DNA of 64,000 bases from DASXZH01 sp963829965 (lineage in GTDB: Bacteria > Armatimonadota > Fimbriimonadia > Fimbriimonadales > Fimbriimonadaceae): the NCBI GenBank assembly GCA_963829965.1, contig CAWHLK010000036.1:1-64000 (forward strand), in the 5' to 3' direction. Position numbers and translations under genes: made by a program. Of the stretch, positions 48,782-57,881 are shown one piece after another. The notes under the pieces are model-generated. The model worked only from the letters and a program-made list of their open reading frames with translations. It did no database searches and was not told the DNA's origin. Positions within the stretch are counted from its first letter, which is position 1; each line of letters opens with the position of its first letter.

Positions 48782-50464
48782 ATGTCGGCGCAATCGAAGA
48801 ACACTTTGGGGCGTTATGAGCTCATTCGGGAAGTTGCCCGTTCGAATGACATCGTCTACGAAGCCTGGGACCCGGTTACCCAGCGTAGGGTTGCGGTCAA
48901 GGTTCTAAACCTTCCCTCCAGTGCAAGCGACACCCAGAAGGCGGACCGGAAGCAACGCTTTGAAAGAGAGGCGCGTGCGGCGGCCAGACTGCATCACAAC
49001 AACATTGTCACTCTGTTCGATTACGGGACCGAGGGTGGCCAAGACTTTCTCGTTTTTGAATTTGTAGAGGGCCCGACGCTTGCGGACAAGCTCCTTCAAG
49101 ATGGGCCGTTCTCTCCGGATCTCGCCACCGAGTATTCAGCCCAGCTGCTGTCGGCCCTGGGATATGCGCATTCTCAAGGAGTGGTGCACCGGGATATCAA
49201 ACCGAGCAACATCTTTGTGTGCGAAGGCAACTGGCTGAAAATCTCCGATTTAGGGATTGCCCGGATCGAATCCGAAACCTCGGTCACTACGGACGGCCAA
49301 ATATTCGGAACGCCGGCTTATATGGCGCCGGAGCAAGTGCGGGGACTGGATATCGATCGGCGCGTGGACGTTTGGGCGGCTGGAGTCGTGCTCTATCAAA
49401 TGGCGACCGGCTCGCAGCCCTTCAAAGGCGGCAGCGTGATGGAGATCGGCAGTTCGGTGCTGAACCAGGAGCCGGACCTCGAATTGATTGCCGACCTCAA
49501 GATAAGGCAAGTAGTCGCCAAAGCGCTCGAAAAGGATCCTGCCAAACGGTTTCAAACCGCGCTCGAGATGTTACTTGCATTCAAACAGCCAGTTGCGCTG
49601 CCGGTTTCTTCTCCCGCGGCGGATCCCGTTGCTGCGCCAGGTCCGCCGTCTAAGGCTCCGAGGCGCGGAATGAAAACGGCATTGATTTGGGCTGCAACCT
49701 GCGTTGCTGCAGCGGGTCTAGGTGCGGGTTGGGTGTCCATGACATCTCGGCATAACCCGGTACAGGCTTCGAATACACCTCGGTACAGCCCGCCCGAAGT
49801 GGACGTTCGGAAGTCTCTGCAGGATGTGTATCAGGAGGCTTGGGAGCATAACTCGTTACATGATTTGGCGAATACTTCCGAGTACCGCTCCCTTGCGACC
49901 GGCGCTCAAACCGACAAATTGGATACCTGGTGCCGGCAGACAATTGGAAAGGACTATCTAGCGCTGGGACAAGGCGACCGCGAAAGACTGGTCTCGGAAC
50001 TGCAAGACGAGTTTCAGGCAGAGCAGAAGCTTGCCGCTCTTAATTCCAGCCAAATGCCTTTGAACCAGAACCTGAGCCTTTCCCGCCCGATTCAGCCCGG
50101 GCAAGTAGAAGTGGCCCCGAAGAATCCAAGCCTCAATAATCCACCCGTGCCATCGGTCACCTACACACAGTCGATTCCCTATTACCCACCCCCGGAATCC
50201 GCCACCCCCGCGCCGTCCCCACCTCCAGAGAACGCGACCCCGCCGCCAACCGGCAGCCCGGCGCCTTCCTCGGGAACGAAGGTTGCCGACGCGGCGCCTG
50301 GACCTGGCAGCCCAGGCTACACATATCCCGACCAGCGCTCCCACGACCTGGATGACTTGGAAGTTCTGCGCAAGCTGAGGTTCACGCCGGATGGTCCACC
50401 GACGATCGAAAAGGGCGGCGCGCGAGTTTACAAGGGATCGAACGGGACAGTTCGGATCCGATGA
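48782..50464 (+). CDS. Membrane-bound Ser/Thr protein kinase
   Basis: Residues about 10-270 form a Hanks-type kinase: VAVKVL (ATP lysine), VVHRDIKPSN (catalytic loop), ISDLGIAR in place of DFG and GTPAYMAPEQV. The Gly-rich loop lacks glycines and reads REVARSNDIVYEA. Then come a Pro-rich linker, one membrane helix (ALIWAATCVAAAGLGAGWV) and a Pro-rich extracytoplasmic domain that ends in a small conserved-looking part (DLEVLRKLRFTPDGPPTIEKGG). TAGAAT at 48756 may be a -10 box. It is coupled to a lipoprotein gene by ATGA overlap, so the lipoprotein may be a sensor partner. Confidence 0.9.
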   Translation: MSAQSKNTLGRYELIREVARSNDIVYEAWDPVTQRRVAVKVLNLPSSASDTQKADRKQRFEREARAAARLHHNNIVTLFDYGTEGGQDFLVFEFVEGPTLADKLLQDGPFSPDLATEYSAQLLSALGYAHSQGVVHRDIKPSNIFVCEGNWLKISDLGIARIESETSVTTDGQIFGTPAYMAPEQVRGLDIDRRVDVWAAGVVLYQMATGSQPFKGGSVMEIGSSVLNQEPDLELIADLKIRQVVAKALEKDPAKRFQTALEMLLAFKQPVALPVSSPAADPVAAPGPPSKAPRRGMKTALIWAATCVAAAGLGAGWVSMTSRHNPVQASNTPRYSPPEVDVRKSLQDVYQEAWEHNSLHDLANTSEYRSLATGAQTDKLDTWCRQTIGKDYLALGQGDRERLVSELQDEFQAEQKLAALNSSQMPLNQNLSLSRPIQPGQVEVAPKNPSLNNPPVPSVTYTQSIPYYPPPESATPAPSPPPENATPPPTGSPAPSSGTKVADAAPGPGSPGYTYPDQRSHDLDDLEVLRKLRFTPDGPPTIEKGGARVYKGSNGTVRIR

Positions 50465-50856
50465 GGCACTTACTGCCGGCTTGCCTGGCCATCCTTGCGA
50501 TTGGGTGCCAATCGAAGGTTGCCACTTTGGCAACACCGGCCCCGGAGAAGCAGGGCCTATTCCTCGTTTCCGCTCAAACCCAGGAGCAGCCAACGGTCGT
50601 GATCGACAACGACACCTATGCGGTGCTTCATCTCCTGATGAACGGTGCTGAAGGAAGGGCTTTTGAACTGACCGTTCAACCCCACTCCACCGGGCAAACA
50701 ACGGTTCCCAAGGGGCACTACGAGGCAAAAGTTTACGATGAAAATGGAAAAGTCCGCTCTTCCTTCGGAAGTGCGGACATTTTAGAGTTCAGGGAATACC
50801 GCGCGAGATTTGTAGTGGAGCAGGGCGGCACCTATCACTTTCACATAGGCGATTGA
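50461..50856 (+). CDS. Small lipoprotein coupled to the kinase gene
   Basis: 131 residues, with a signal peptide and lipobox at LAILAIGC, so the mature protein starts at Cys16. The rest is strand-rich (VVIDNDTYAVLHLLMNG, HYEAKVYDENGKVRSSFG, RARFVVEQGGTYHFHIGD) and looks like a small beta sandwich. No family recognised. Its ATG overlaps the kinase stop by four bases, which suggests a shared role. Confidence 0.75.
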   Translation: MRHLLPACLAILAIGCQSKVATLATPAPEKQGLFLVSAQTQEQPTVVIDNDTYAVLHLLMNGAEGRAFELTVQPHSTGQTTVPKGHYEAKVYDENGKVRSSFGSADILEFREYRARFVVEQGGTYHFHIGD

Positions 50857-50869
50857 TGCCGCTTACAAA

Positions 50870-51319
50870 TCACGCACTACCGCTAAGGCCGCGGAAGGGC
50901 CAAAGCCTCTTGAGCGGTTGTCGCGCATCGACATCGGTTGCGGTGGATGGGCGCGGCAACGCTCGCAACGCAGTTTGGGCCTGGTCACGCCATTGGTCGC
51001 GGTCATCGCGCAACTCAAAAAGCTGCTCTTTCACCAGACTCAACTCGCGCTCCAAATACTGCATTTTCATTTCCAGCTTCTCGCGCTCATAGTCCAGCTG
51101 AAGTTGGTTACTCGCAACCACAGGCGCAACGGTTTCTAAACTGGGATCGCGCAACTGGCCGTATACGCGTTCCAACTCCGCGAGGTTGTACACCGTCTTC
51201 CCTTTTCCATCCAGGGTGGAGGAAAGCTTGCCGGCCTTCGTGTCTCGCCAAATAACCGATTTGTTCTTTCCGGTGAGACGCGCGGCCTGATTGATGCCGA
51301 CTTGCATTGTTTCGCTCAT
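50870..51319 (-). CDS. HTH/coiled-coil DNA-binding protein
   Basis: 149 residues. N-terminal MerR/excisionase-like helix-turn-helix: VGINQAARLTGKNKSVIWRD, then TKAGKLSSTLDGKGKTVYNLAELER as the wing. Then a coiled coil (YEREKLEMKMQYLERELSLV, KEQLFELRDDRDQWRDQAQT) and a basic C-terminus. This plan recalls accessory proteins of plasmids and mobile elements, but no such element is seen around it. It may be a nucleoid or partition accessory factor. Confidence 0.72.
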   Translation of the reverse strand: MSETMQVGINQAARLTGKNKSVIWRDTKAGKLSSTLDGKGKTVYNLAELERVYGQLRDPSLETVAPVVASNQLQLDYEREKLEMKMQYLERELSLVKEQLFELRDDRDQWRDQAQTALRALPRPSTATDVDARQPLKRLWPFRGLSGSA

Positions 51320-51420
51320 TATTCTCCGAGTGCTCTTTATTCTACAGCAACTATTTCGAAACTGGTTGTTTTACCGGTTTCTTAGGCTAGAGACGGGTTG
51401 CACCTACCGAAGGTTTCGGT

Positions 51421-54034
51421 TTAAATGTCAGCAAACAACGCAAGGCGGCCATGGATCTTTTCAACCTCTTGGCCAATCTCGGTTTGACGGGATCGAAGCT
51501 TTTCGACAACTTCGGGCTTAGCGCGTTGAACAAATTCCGCGTTAGAAAGCTGCCCATCGATGCGATTTCTTTCGGCTTCGATCTTTTCGAGATCCTTTTT
51601 CAGACCATTGGTGAGCTTCTCAACATCGGCAAATCCCTCTACCGGCAGATACAGGTCCACGCCTTCGACACTCGTGGAAAGGAAGTGTCCGCCGCTCGGT
51701 TTGCCGCCCTTGATCTCCGCCACCCAGGCCTGAGACGCGACGATGTCCGCACCGGGGCCAATATCACCTTCGCAGTAAACCACGGGAATCTCCTTCATCG
51801 CGGAGATTCCAAGATCGAAGCGAAGGGCCCGCAGGGCCTTCGTTATCGCGAACAGCCTCTCAACTTCTTCCTCAATGCCCGGCTGGTTGTAGGATTCGTG
51901 AAGTTCCGGCCATTTTGCCGCCATGACAAAGGGCGATTTGTGTTCAAGCGGCAGGAAGGAATAGATTTCCTCGGTGATGTGGGGCATGATAGGGTGCATC
52001 ATCGTCACAAAGGCCTCGATGCACTTGACCAGCACCCATTGCGGAGTCTGCTTCTGCGCGGGGTCGCTCAATCGCTTCTTAGACACTTCGATGTACCAGT
52101 CGCAGAGTTCGGCCCAGAAGAACTTGTGAAGGGCCTGCGTGGCCTCCTGGACGTCATAGCGCTCGTATGCTGCGGTGACCGCCTTCTCCACATGGTAAAG
52201 CCGGCTCAAGAGCCATTTATCCACGAGTTCCAGCTTTTCCGGCTCACTGGGAATTCCCTCCACGTTCATGAGGGTGAACCGAACCGCGTTCCAGATCTTG
52301 TTGCAGAAGTTTCGAGACTCCTCGTTGCGCTTTTCGCTGTATCGGATGTCTTGGTTGTAGCCGGTTTGGCTGAGCACCGTGTAGCGGAGAGGGTCCGCGC
52401 CGATCGAATCAATGACTCCGATGGGGTCCACGCCGGTGCCAAGGCTTTTGCTCATCCGCTTGCCGTCTTCAGTGAGCACAGTGGCGTAAATGTACACCTC
52501 GTGGAAAGGGATGTCTTTCGCGCAGTCCAAACCCATCATGATCATGCGGGCAACCCAAAGGTAAAGAATGTTGCGGTCGGTGACGAGCACACTGGTGGGG
52601 TAATAGCGCTTCAGGTCTTCGGTTTCTTCCGGCCACCCAAGCGTGGCGAAGGGCCAGAGGCCGCTGCTGAACCAGGTGTCGAGCACGTCTTCTTCCTGGC
52701 GGACGATTTTGCTGTCGCCCGCTTTTTCCTGAGCCTCTTCCCAGCTTAGGGCCGCATAAGCCTTGTTTTCCGCATCGTAATAGATCGGGATTCGGTGGCC
52801 CCACCACAGTTGGCGACTGAGGGTCCACTCATGGATGTTCTCCATCCAATCGAGATAGATTCGCTCATAGCGCTCGGGAATGAACTTGATTTTGCCGTCT
52901 CTCACCGCTTGGATGGCAGGTTTTGCAAGAGCCGCCTGATCGGCAAACCACTGCTCGCTCAGAAGCGGCTCAATGGCCACTCCGCTGCGCTCGCTTATCA
53001 CGATGGGGATGTCGTAGTCCTCAATTTTTTCCAACAGGCCCTCTGCTTCCAAGTCCGCCACGATCTGGTCGCGCGCCTTGTACCGCTCTAGACCTGCATA
53101 GGCGCCACCCTCCGCGGTGACCTTGGCGGTTCCGTCGAGGAGAATGGGCATCGGCAGGTTGTGCCGAACACCGACCTGGTAGTCGTTCGGGTCGTGGGCA
53201 GGCGTAATTTTTACGGCTCCACTGCCGAAGTTGGGGTCAGGATAGATGTCTGCAATAAGCTCAATCTCGCGGTTCATGAGGGGCAGAATGAGCTTCTTGC
53301 CAATCTTGTCTTTGTAGCGGGCATCGGAGGGGTGCACGGCCACCGCGACGTCGGCAAGCATCGTTTCAGGTCGCGTTGTCGCAATAACGATGTGCCCACT
53401 GCCATCCGCATAGGGGTACTTGATGTAATACAGCTTGCCTTTGACGGTTTTTCTTTCCGTTTCAATATCGGAAACCGTCGTCTGGAGAGCGGGGTCCCAG
53501 TTGACCACCCTCTTCCCACGGAAGATAAGTCCCCGCTCGAACCAGTCGATAAACACCTTAAGAACGGCCTCGGCGTATTGATCGTCGAGCGTGAATCTCA
53601 GGCGGCTCCAGTCAAAGGCATGGCCGAGCCTGCGGAATTGACGGATGATGGTGTCGCCGCTTTCCTTTCGCCACTCCCAAACCCTTTCAACGAATTTCTT
53701 CCCGGCCGATTTGGGCGCCGCTGGAACCTTCAGCCCTCAGCTTCTTCTCCACCACACTCTGGGTGGCGATACCGGCATGGTCTTGGCCGGGAAGGATCAG
53801 CACATTTCTGCCCTTCAGCCTTTGATAGCGGCCAAGAAGGTCTTGAATGGAGTAGCAAAGCACATGGCCCATGTGCAGAGCGCCGGTGATGTTCGGCGGG
53901 GGAATCGTGATAACGTACGGTTCTGCCGTGCTGTTGGGATCGGGGCCAAACAGTCCGGCATCTTCCCAGCGGGCGTACCACTTCTGCTCAACGGACGACG
54001 CGTCATAGCGCGTCGGCAACTCATTTTCTGACAT
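51421..54034 (-). CDS. valS: Valyl-tRNA synthetase, one frameshift
   Basis: Class I synthetase charging tRNA-Val. HIGH motif is in GALHMGHVLCYSIQDLLG and KMSKS in GKRMSKSLGTGVDPIG. The anticodon-binding part and the C-terminal coiled coil (QLSNAEFVQRAKPEVVEKL) are complete. The frame breaks at TTT 53695-53697: removing one base gives REEFVERVWEWRKESG. ATG 54034 follows AGGAGG by eight bases. The gene is about 870 residues long. Confidence 0.93.
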
Positions 54035-54109
54035 TGTCCGAACCTCCTTTCCTGTCGTGAAAGTAGTGCGAATATACCCTGCGGGGGAGTGAGGCGTGAA
54101 CTGTTCGGA

Positions 54110-54125
54110 TGTTTCACGAGAAACA
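54110..54125. promoter_or_regulatory. parS-like site (ParB binding)
   Basis: TGTTTCACGAGAAACA differs at one position from the bacterial parS consensus TGTTTCACGTGAAACA. It is 16 bases, palindromic except at the changed centre, and lies in the leader of valS on the minus strand. ParB and its relatives load here to help segregate chromosomes. Most such sites lie near the replication origin. Confidence 0.75.
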
Positions 54126-54198
54126 TTTCCGCGAGCGAAAGATGGTCTTTGGCTTTGAGCCACTGGCCGCCGGGCACCGGTATGGGCTGCGCAAAAAT

Positions 54199-54228
54199 GA
54201 GAGTTTTTGAGAGTTTTTGAGAGTGTAT
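54199..54228 (+). repeat. Ten-base direct repeats
   Basis: GAGAGTTTTT occurs twice in tandem at 54199-54218, followed by a third partial copy GAGAGTGTAT. An AT-rich run follows (to about 54250). Confidence 0.7.
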
Positions 54229-54254
54229 TTTTATTTTCTCAATTTATTAAACTC

Positions 54255-54303
54255 CGGACCGAGGTTCAAACCCAGTCAATCTGGTGAATGAAACGAGGGT
54301 CCG
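54255..54303. other. Possible structured element between parS and trpG
   Basis: CGGACC at 54255-54260 pairs with GGTCCG at 54298-54303. Inside, CCAG and CTGG form a second stem (near 54272-54284). The region from 54035 to 54485 otherwise holds no gene. Confidence 0.3.
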
Positions 54304-54485
54304 AACTCTTCGTGCATTATTCAGTTATCTTCCGTAACGAACCGGCCCTTGCCGTCCGCGATTAATAACAACAAGCACGTCTGCCAGGTTCCGGATCATG
54401 CCCCTGAAGAGGCTCTCGCATAATGTTGAGTCGCGCGGAAAACGGCGGCGGCGAGCACTTGTCCCCAAACGGCCATAATCTTCCC

Positions 54486-55085
54486 ATGATCCTTGTCATC
54501 GACAACTACGACAGCTTCACGTACAACCTGGTCCAATACCTTGGCCAGTGTGGGGCGGAGGTCGTTGTTCGCCGGAACGACCAGATCTCCCTCCCCGAAA
54601 TCCTAAGCCTCAAGCCTTCAGGAATCATGCTCTCACCCGGGCCGTGTACGCCGGACAAGTCGGGGATATGCCTTAGCATCTTGGCAGGCGCGCTAGGCGC
54701 AGACGCGGAGGGCGCCCCCCTCCAGGGAGTGCCTATCTTTGGCGTCTGTCTGGGGCACCAGGCGGTTGGGCACGTATCCGGCGGGCAAGTTACCAAGGCA
54801 GCCCATATCATGCACGGGAAGACTTCCATGGTCCGGCATGACGGCAAGGGTCTGTTTGAGGGCATGCCGAACCCTTTTCGAGCAGTTCGCTACCATTCTC
54901 TGATCGTCACACGCGATTCCGTTCCCGAGGAGTTTGAGATCACGGCGACCTCAGAAGACGATGGCGAAGTGATGGGCCTCCGGCATAAGACCTTGGCGAT
55001 CGAAGGCGTGCAGTTCCATCCGGAATCCGTGCTGACCGAGAACGGGATGCGGATCGTGGAGAACTTCGTGAAGATCGCGAGTTGA
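54486..55085 (+). CDS. Anthranilate/aminodeoxychorismate synthase glutamine amidotransferase
   Basis: Class I amidotransferase subunit (TrpG or PabA) which gives ammonia to anthranilate or aminodeoxychorismate synthase. ILVIDNYDSFTYNLVQYL, MLSPGPCTP, the nucleophile Cys in GVCLGHQAVG and QFHPES complete the triad. ATG 54486 is chosen because residues upstream are not conserved. No trpE or pabB lies beside it, so the partner is elsewhere and the choice between Trp and folate is open. Confidence 0.92.
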   Translation: MILVIDNYDSFTYNLVQYLGQCGAEVVVRRNDQISLPEILSLKPSGIMLSPGPCTPDKSGICLSILAGALGADAEGAPLQGVPIFGVCLGHQAVGHVSGGQVTKAAHIMHGKTSMVRHDGKGLFEGMPNPFRAVRYHSLIVTRDSVPEEFEITATSEDDGEVMGLRHKTLAIEGVQFHPESVLTENGMRIVENFVKIAS

Positions 55086-55144
55086 GGGGAGCATGGGGTT
55101 TTACAATTTGCCCTTTCGCGATCCGAAGTAGCGCGAGCGAATCC

Positions 55145-56893
55145 TTACGAGTTCAGCTGCAGCGCCATTTCAACGTCAAGCTCAACCGGAATCCGGAATA
55201 GGAACGTTGACCCCTTCCCGACTTCCGATTCCACCCAGATCTTGCCCAAGTGAACGCTCTCAACCAAGTGCTTGACCAGGAACAATCCCAGGCCTGTTCC
55301 GTAGATCCGGCGGTTGTCTTCGTTGTTCACGCGATGGAACTTGTCGAAAACCTTGTTAAGCTGGTCTTTGGGAATGCCGAGGCCTTGATCTTGGATGCCG
55401 ACGGTGATCCAATGCTCGTCGCGAACCACATGGATAATGATCTCTCCACCGTTTGGTGAATACTTGATCGCATTATTGAGGAGGTTCGTAAGAACTTGAT
55501 CGAGCTTGTCCTCGTCCGCAATGATCTTCGGCAACGGAGTTCGGATATCGAGTTTGAGATCGTGCCGCGTGGTGGACTGCTTTTGAATCAAAAGCGTCTT
55601 TTCCAGCAATGCCGTGAGGTCAACCTGGGTGTAATGCGGCTTTAGGCTCTCCTGAGCTTCGATTCGGGCCGTGTTCAGCAGGTCGTTGATCAGCCGGGTA
55701 AGGCGGTCGCACTCCTGATCGATGATCATGTAGAACTCGCGTCGCTCGTCGTCGGAAAAACCGTCATCCATCAGCAGCGTGCTGACGAAGCCCTTGATCG
55801 CGGTGAGCGGGGTTCGCAGTTCATGAGAGGCCATCGCCACGAAGGAGCTCTTCATGCGATCGATGTTCTTCATGTCCGTGATGTCGTTCATGATCGCGAC
55901 TATGCCGAGGCTCTTGCCGTCTTCGCCACGAACCTGAGCGGCCTGGCACTGGTAAACGCGGTCGATATTGGCGATTTGAACGCTGATTTCGATGACGGCG
56001 CCCATGTCTTCTCCGTCCATCGCCTGCTTGTATAGCTCTTTGAACCCGTCGTTCTGGATGATGTCGGAATATTGCTTGCCAATAACGTCGGTCGCCTTTT
56101 GGCCAGGGTGAGTGACGCCAAAAAGAGCTCTTGCCGAAGCGTTCATCTGGCTGATGCGGCCCTCGGGCGAGATCAGCACGAGGCCTGCAGCCAACGATTC
56201 AAATGTTTGAAGAAGTTCTTCGCGCTCTTCCAAAACCTCGCGGTAAAGCTGAAGGTTGGCGATAATGGCGCCGACGTTGCGAGCCATACGCTCTAGGAGC
56301 CGCACGTCCTCATCGTTGAAATCCTCGCCGTGGCGCTTGTTAAAGGCGTGAAGCACGCCAATAGTGGTGCGCTCGACCACGCGGTTCTCTTCGTCGCGCT
56401 TTTCAATCACGAGGGGAACGGTGATGCCGTTCTGAACGCCGATGATGGAAAATGGGTCTTTTTGCGTCCGAGGATCACCCGCCGCATCGTGGAAAATAAC
56501 CGGCTCGTTATCCCTGAAAACCTGGCCCGAAATCCCTTGCGTCGCTCGCATGCGGAACATCTTGAGCCGCTCATCATCGATGCCGTACGCGGGAGGAATG
56601 CCCCCGAGTTCGCCCGTATCGCGATCATAGAACATGACTACGATCTTCTCGGCCTGAAGGATCATCGCAATGCGCTGAACCAAACGGCGAAGGGTGGCCG
56701 TGGCTTCCGGGAGGGTTCCCATTTCCTCCATGCCGCCGCCGGTTGCCTTCTTAACTTCTTCGCGTTGGCGCTCAAGCTCGTCGATGCGCTTCTGCGCCTC
56801 GTCAAGCTGGTGCTTTAACGCATTAACATCTTCGGGTCCATCCGGACCACCCCCGGCAGTTTTCATTCCTGTCGACACTTCCACTTTGCTCAC
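55145..56893 (-). CDS. Soluble hybrid GAF-PAS sensor histidine kinase
   Basis: GTG 56893 start. Layout: a coiled coil (about 25-55), GAF domain (about 65-215), PAS domain (about 225-340), HisKA with SHELRTPLTAIKGF (phospho-His) and HATPase with NLLNNAIKYSPNGGEI, GLGIPKDQ and GTGLGLFLV. No membrane helix is seen, so it senses an internal signal. No response regulator gene is next to it. Length is 582 residues. Confidence 0.92.
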   Translation of the reverse strand: MSKVEVSTGMKTAGGGPDGPEDVNALKHQLDEAQKRIDELERQREEVKKATGGGMEEMGTLPEATATLRRLVQRIAMILQAEKIVVMFYDRDTGELGGIPPAYGIDDERLKMFRMRATQGISGQVFRDNEPVIFHDAAGDPRTQKDPFSIIGVQNGITVPLVIEKRDEENRVVERTTIGVLHAFNKRHGEDFNDEDVRLLERMARNVGAIIANLQLYREVLEEREELLQTFESLAAGLVLISPEGRISQMNASARALFGVTHPGQKATDVIGKQYSDIIQNDGFKELYKQAMDGEDMGAVIEISVQIANIDRVYQCQAAQVRGEDGKSLGIVAIMNDITDMKNIDRMKSSFVAMASHELRTPLTAIKGFVSTLLMDDGFSDDERREFYMIIDQECDRLTRLINDLLNTARIEAQESLKPHYTQVDLTALLEKTLLIQKQSTTRHDLKLDIRTPLPKIIADEDKLDQVLTNLLNNAIKYSPNGGEIIIHVVRDEHWITVGIQDQGLGIPKDQLNKVFDKFHRVNNEDNRRIYGTGLGLFLVKHLVESVHLGKIWVESEVGKGSTFLFRIPVELDVEMALQLNS

Positions 56894-56952
56894 TAAAGCT
56901 TACCTGTACGGAAGCACGGTTCAACGCGAACCTAGCAGCGGCGGATCGGCGT

Positions 56953-56958
56953 TATAAT
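56953..56958 (+). promoter_or_regulatory. Perfect -10 box at the start of the LON-domain gene
   Basis: TATAAT overlaps the first possible ATG (56957). A start of transcription about seven bases later would fall near ATG 56963 or 56969, so the mRNA may be leaderless. The -35 region is not clear. Confidence 0.5.
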
Positions 56959-57625
56959 GTCAATGGGCATGTCGCACGAACTTGAAGAATTGCCACTATT
57001 CCCACTCAGCACCGTTCTGTTTCCATACGCCACCGTACAGCTCCACGTGTTTGAAGACAGATACAGGCAACTTGTTCGCGACTGCCTGCAATTCAATACA
57101 TCGTTCGGCATCGTGCTGATCCGTTCCGGTTCGGAGGTCGGTGAGAACGCCGAGCCCTACATGGTGGGAACGACCGTTCGGATCACCAAAGTTCACACGT
57201 ACGACGATGGCCGCATGGACATTCAAGTTCAAGGCGAGCGCCGTTTCCGAATTCGAAAACTCGAGGAATCCAAGCCTTACATGGTCGGGTTTGTGGAACC
57301 CGTACTTGAACTTGAGATGGAGGACAGCCCGCGCGCGGATGCTCTGATCATGAAGGCGAGGGAAGATTTTGAGATTTGGATTCAAAAGCTGATCTCGCGA
57401 AGCGATTTTAACGTTCAGGTTCGTTTCCCTGAGGACCGGGTGGCCCTGTCCTTTGCGATCGCCAACTTGCTGCCCATTGAAAACCTGGAAAAACAGCGGC
57501 TGCTGGAAACCACGGACACGCTGGAGAGGATCCAGGGCTTGATCCCGATTTTGGAGAACAGATCATCGAAGCGAAAGCGCCCACGTATTTCAAGCTTCGA
57601 CCCGAGGATCTGGAAGAGTGGATAA
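56957..57625 (+). CDS. Stand-alone LON substrate-binding (PUA-like) domain protein
   Basis: About 220 residues with the Lon N-terminal fold: LEELPLFPLSTVLFPYATVQ, HVFEDRYRQLVRDCL, FGIVLIRSGSEVG and VQGERRFRI, then the helical part. No ATPase or protease domain follows. Its role is unknown; such proteins may act as adaptors. Three ATGs (56957, 56963, 56969) are in frame and the -10 box overlaps the first, so 56969 is a serious candidate. The gene ends just before the heptamer array. Confidence 0.88.
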   Translation: MSMGMSHELEELPLFPLSTVLFPYATVQLHVFEDRYRQLVRDCLQFNTSFGIVLIRSGSEVGENAEPYMVGTTVRITKVHTYDDGRMDIQVQGERRFRIRKLEESKPYMVGFVEPVLELEMEDSPRADALIMKAREDFEIWIQKLISRSDFNVQVRFPEDRVALSFAIANLLPIENLEKQRLLETTDTLERIQGLIPILENRSSKRKRPRISSFDPRIWKSG

Positions 57626-57639
57626 CCCCTAATTAGTGA

Positions 57640-57792
57640 GTGAACTGTGAACCGTGAACTGTGAACTGCGAATGTGAACTGTGAACTGCGAACTGTGAAC
57701 TGCGAACTGCGAACTGCGAACTGCGAACTGCGAACTGTGAACTGTGAACTGTGAACTGTGAACTGCGAACCGCGAACTGTGAACTGTGAACT
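57640..57792. repeat. Heptanucleotide tandem array
   Basis: About 22 units of GTGAACT or GCGAACT (one unit of six bases, two with final C) fill 153 bases in the gap between two convergent genes. On its other side, at about 57867-57892, short inverted copies (AGTTCACC twice) occur. The array resembles the STRR heptamers of cyanobacteria in length and layout, not in unit sequence. Confidence 0.92.
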
Positions 57793-57881
57793 ATAAGTCC
57801 AACCCGCTTCCATGGGTCCTACTTTCGCTGCTTTGATTTACGTGTCCCGATATTGCTCTGGCAACCTTGACAGTTCACCGT

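Noticed and set aside
51451..52749. Long plus-strand frame of 432 codons within valS
   Set aside because: ValS is clear on the minus strand; the antisense frame has no recognisable domain.
54255..54303. tRNA gene (GGTTCAAACC looks like a T arm)
   Set aside because: No acceptor stem, D arm or anticodon stem can be built around it.
54035..54485. T-box riboswitch ahead of valS
   Set aside because: The minus-strand leader lacks the T-box sequence and any terminator/antiterminator pair.
57640..57792. CRISPR array
   Set aside because: Units are seven bases with no spacers and no cas genes nearby.
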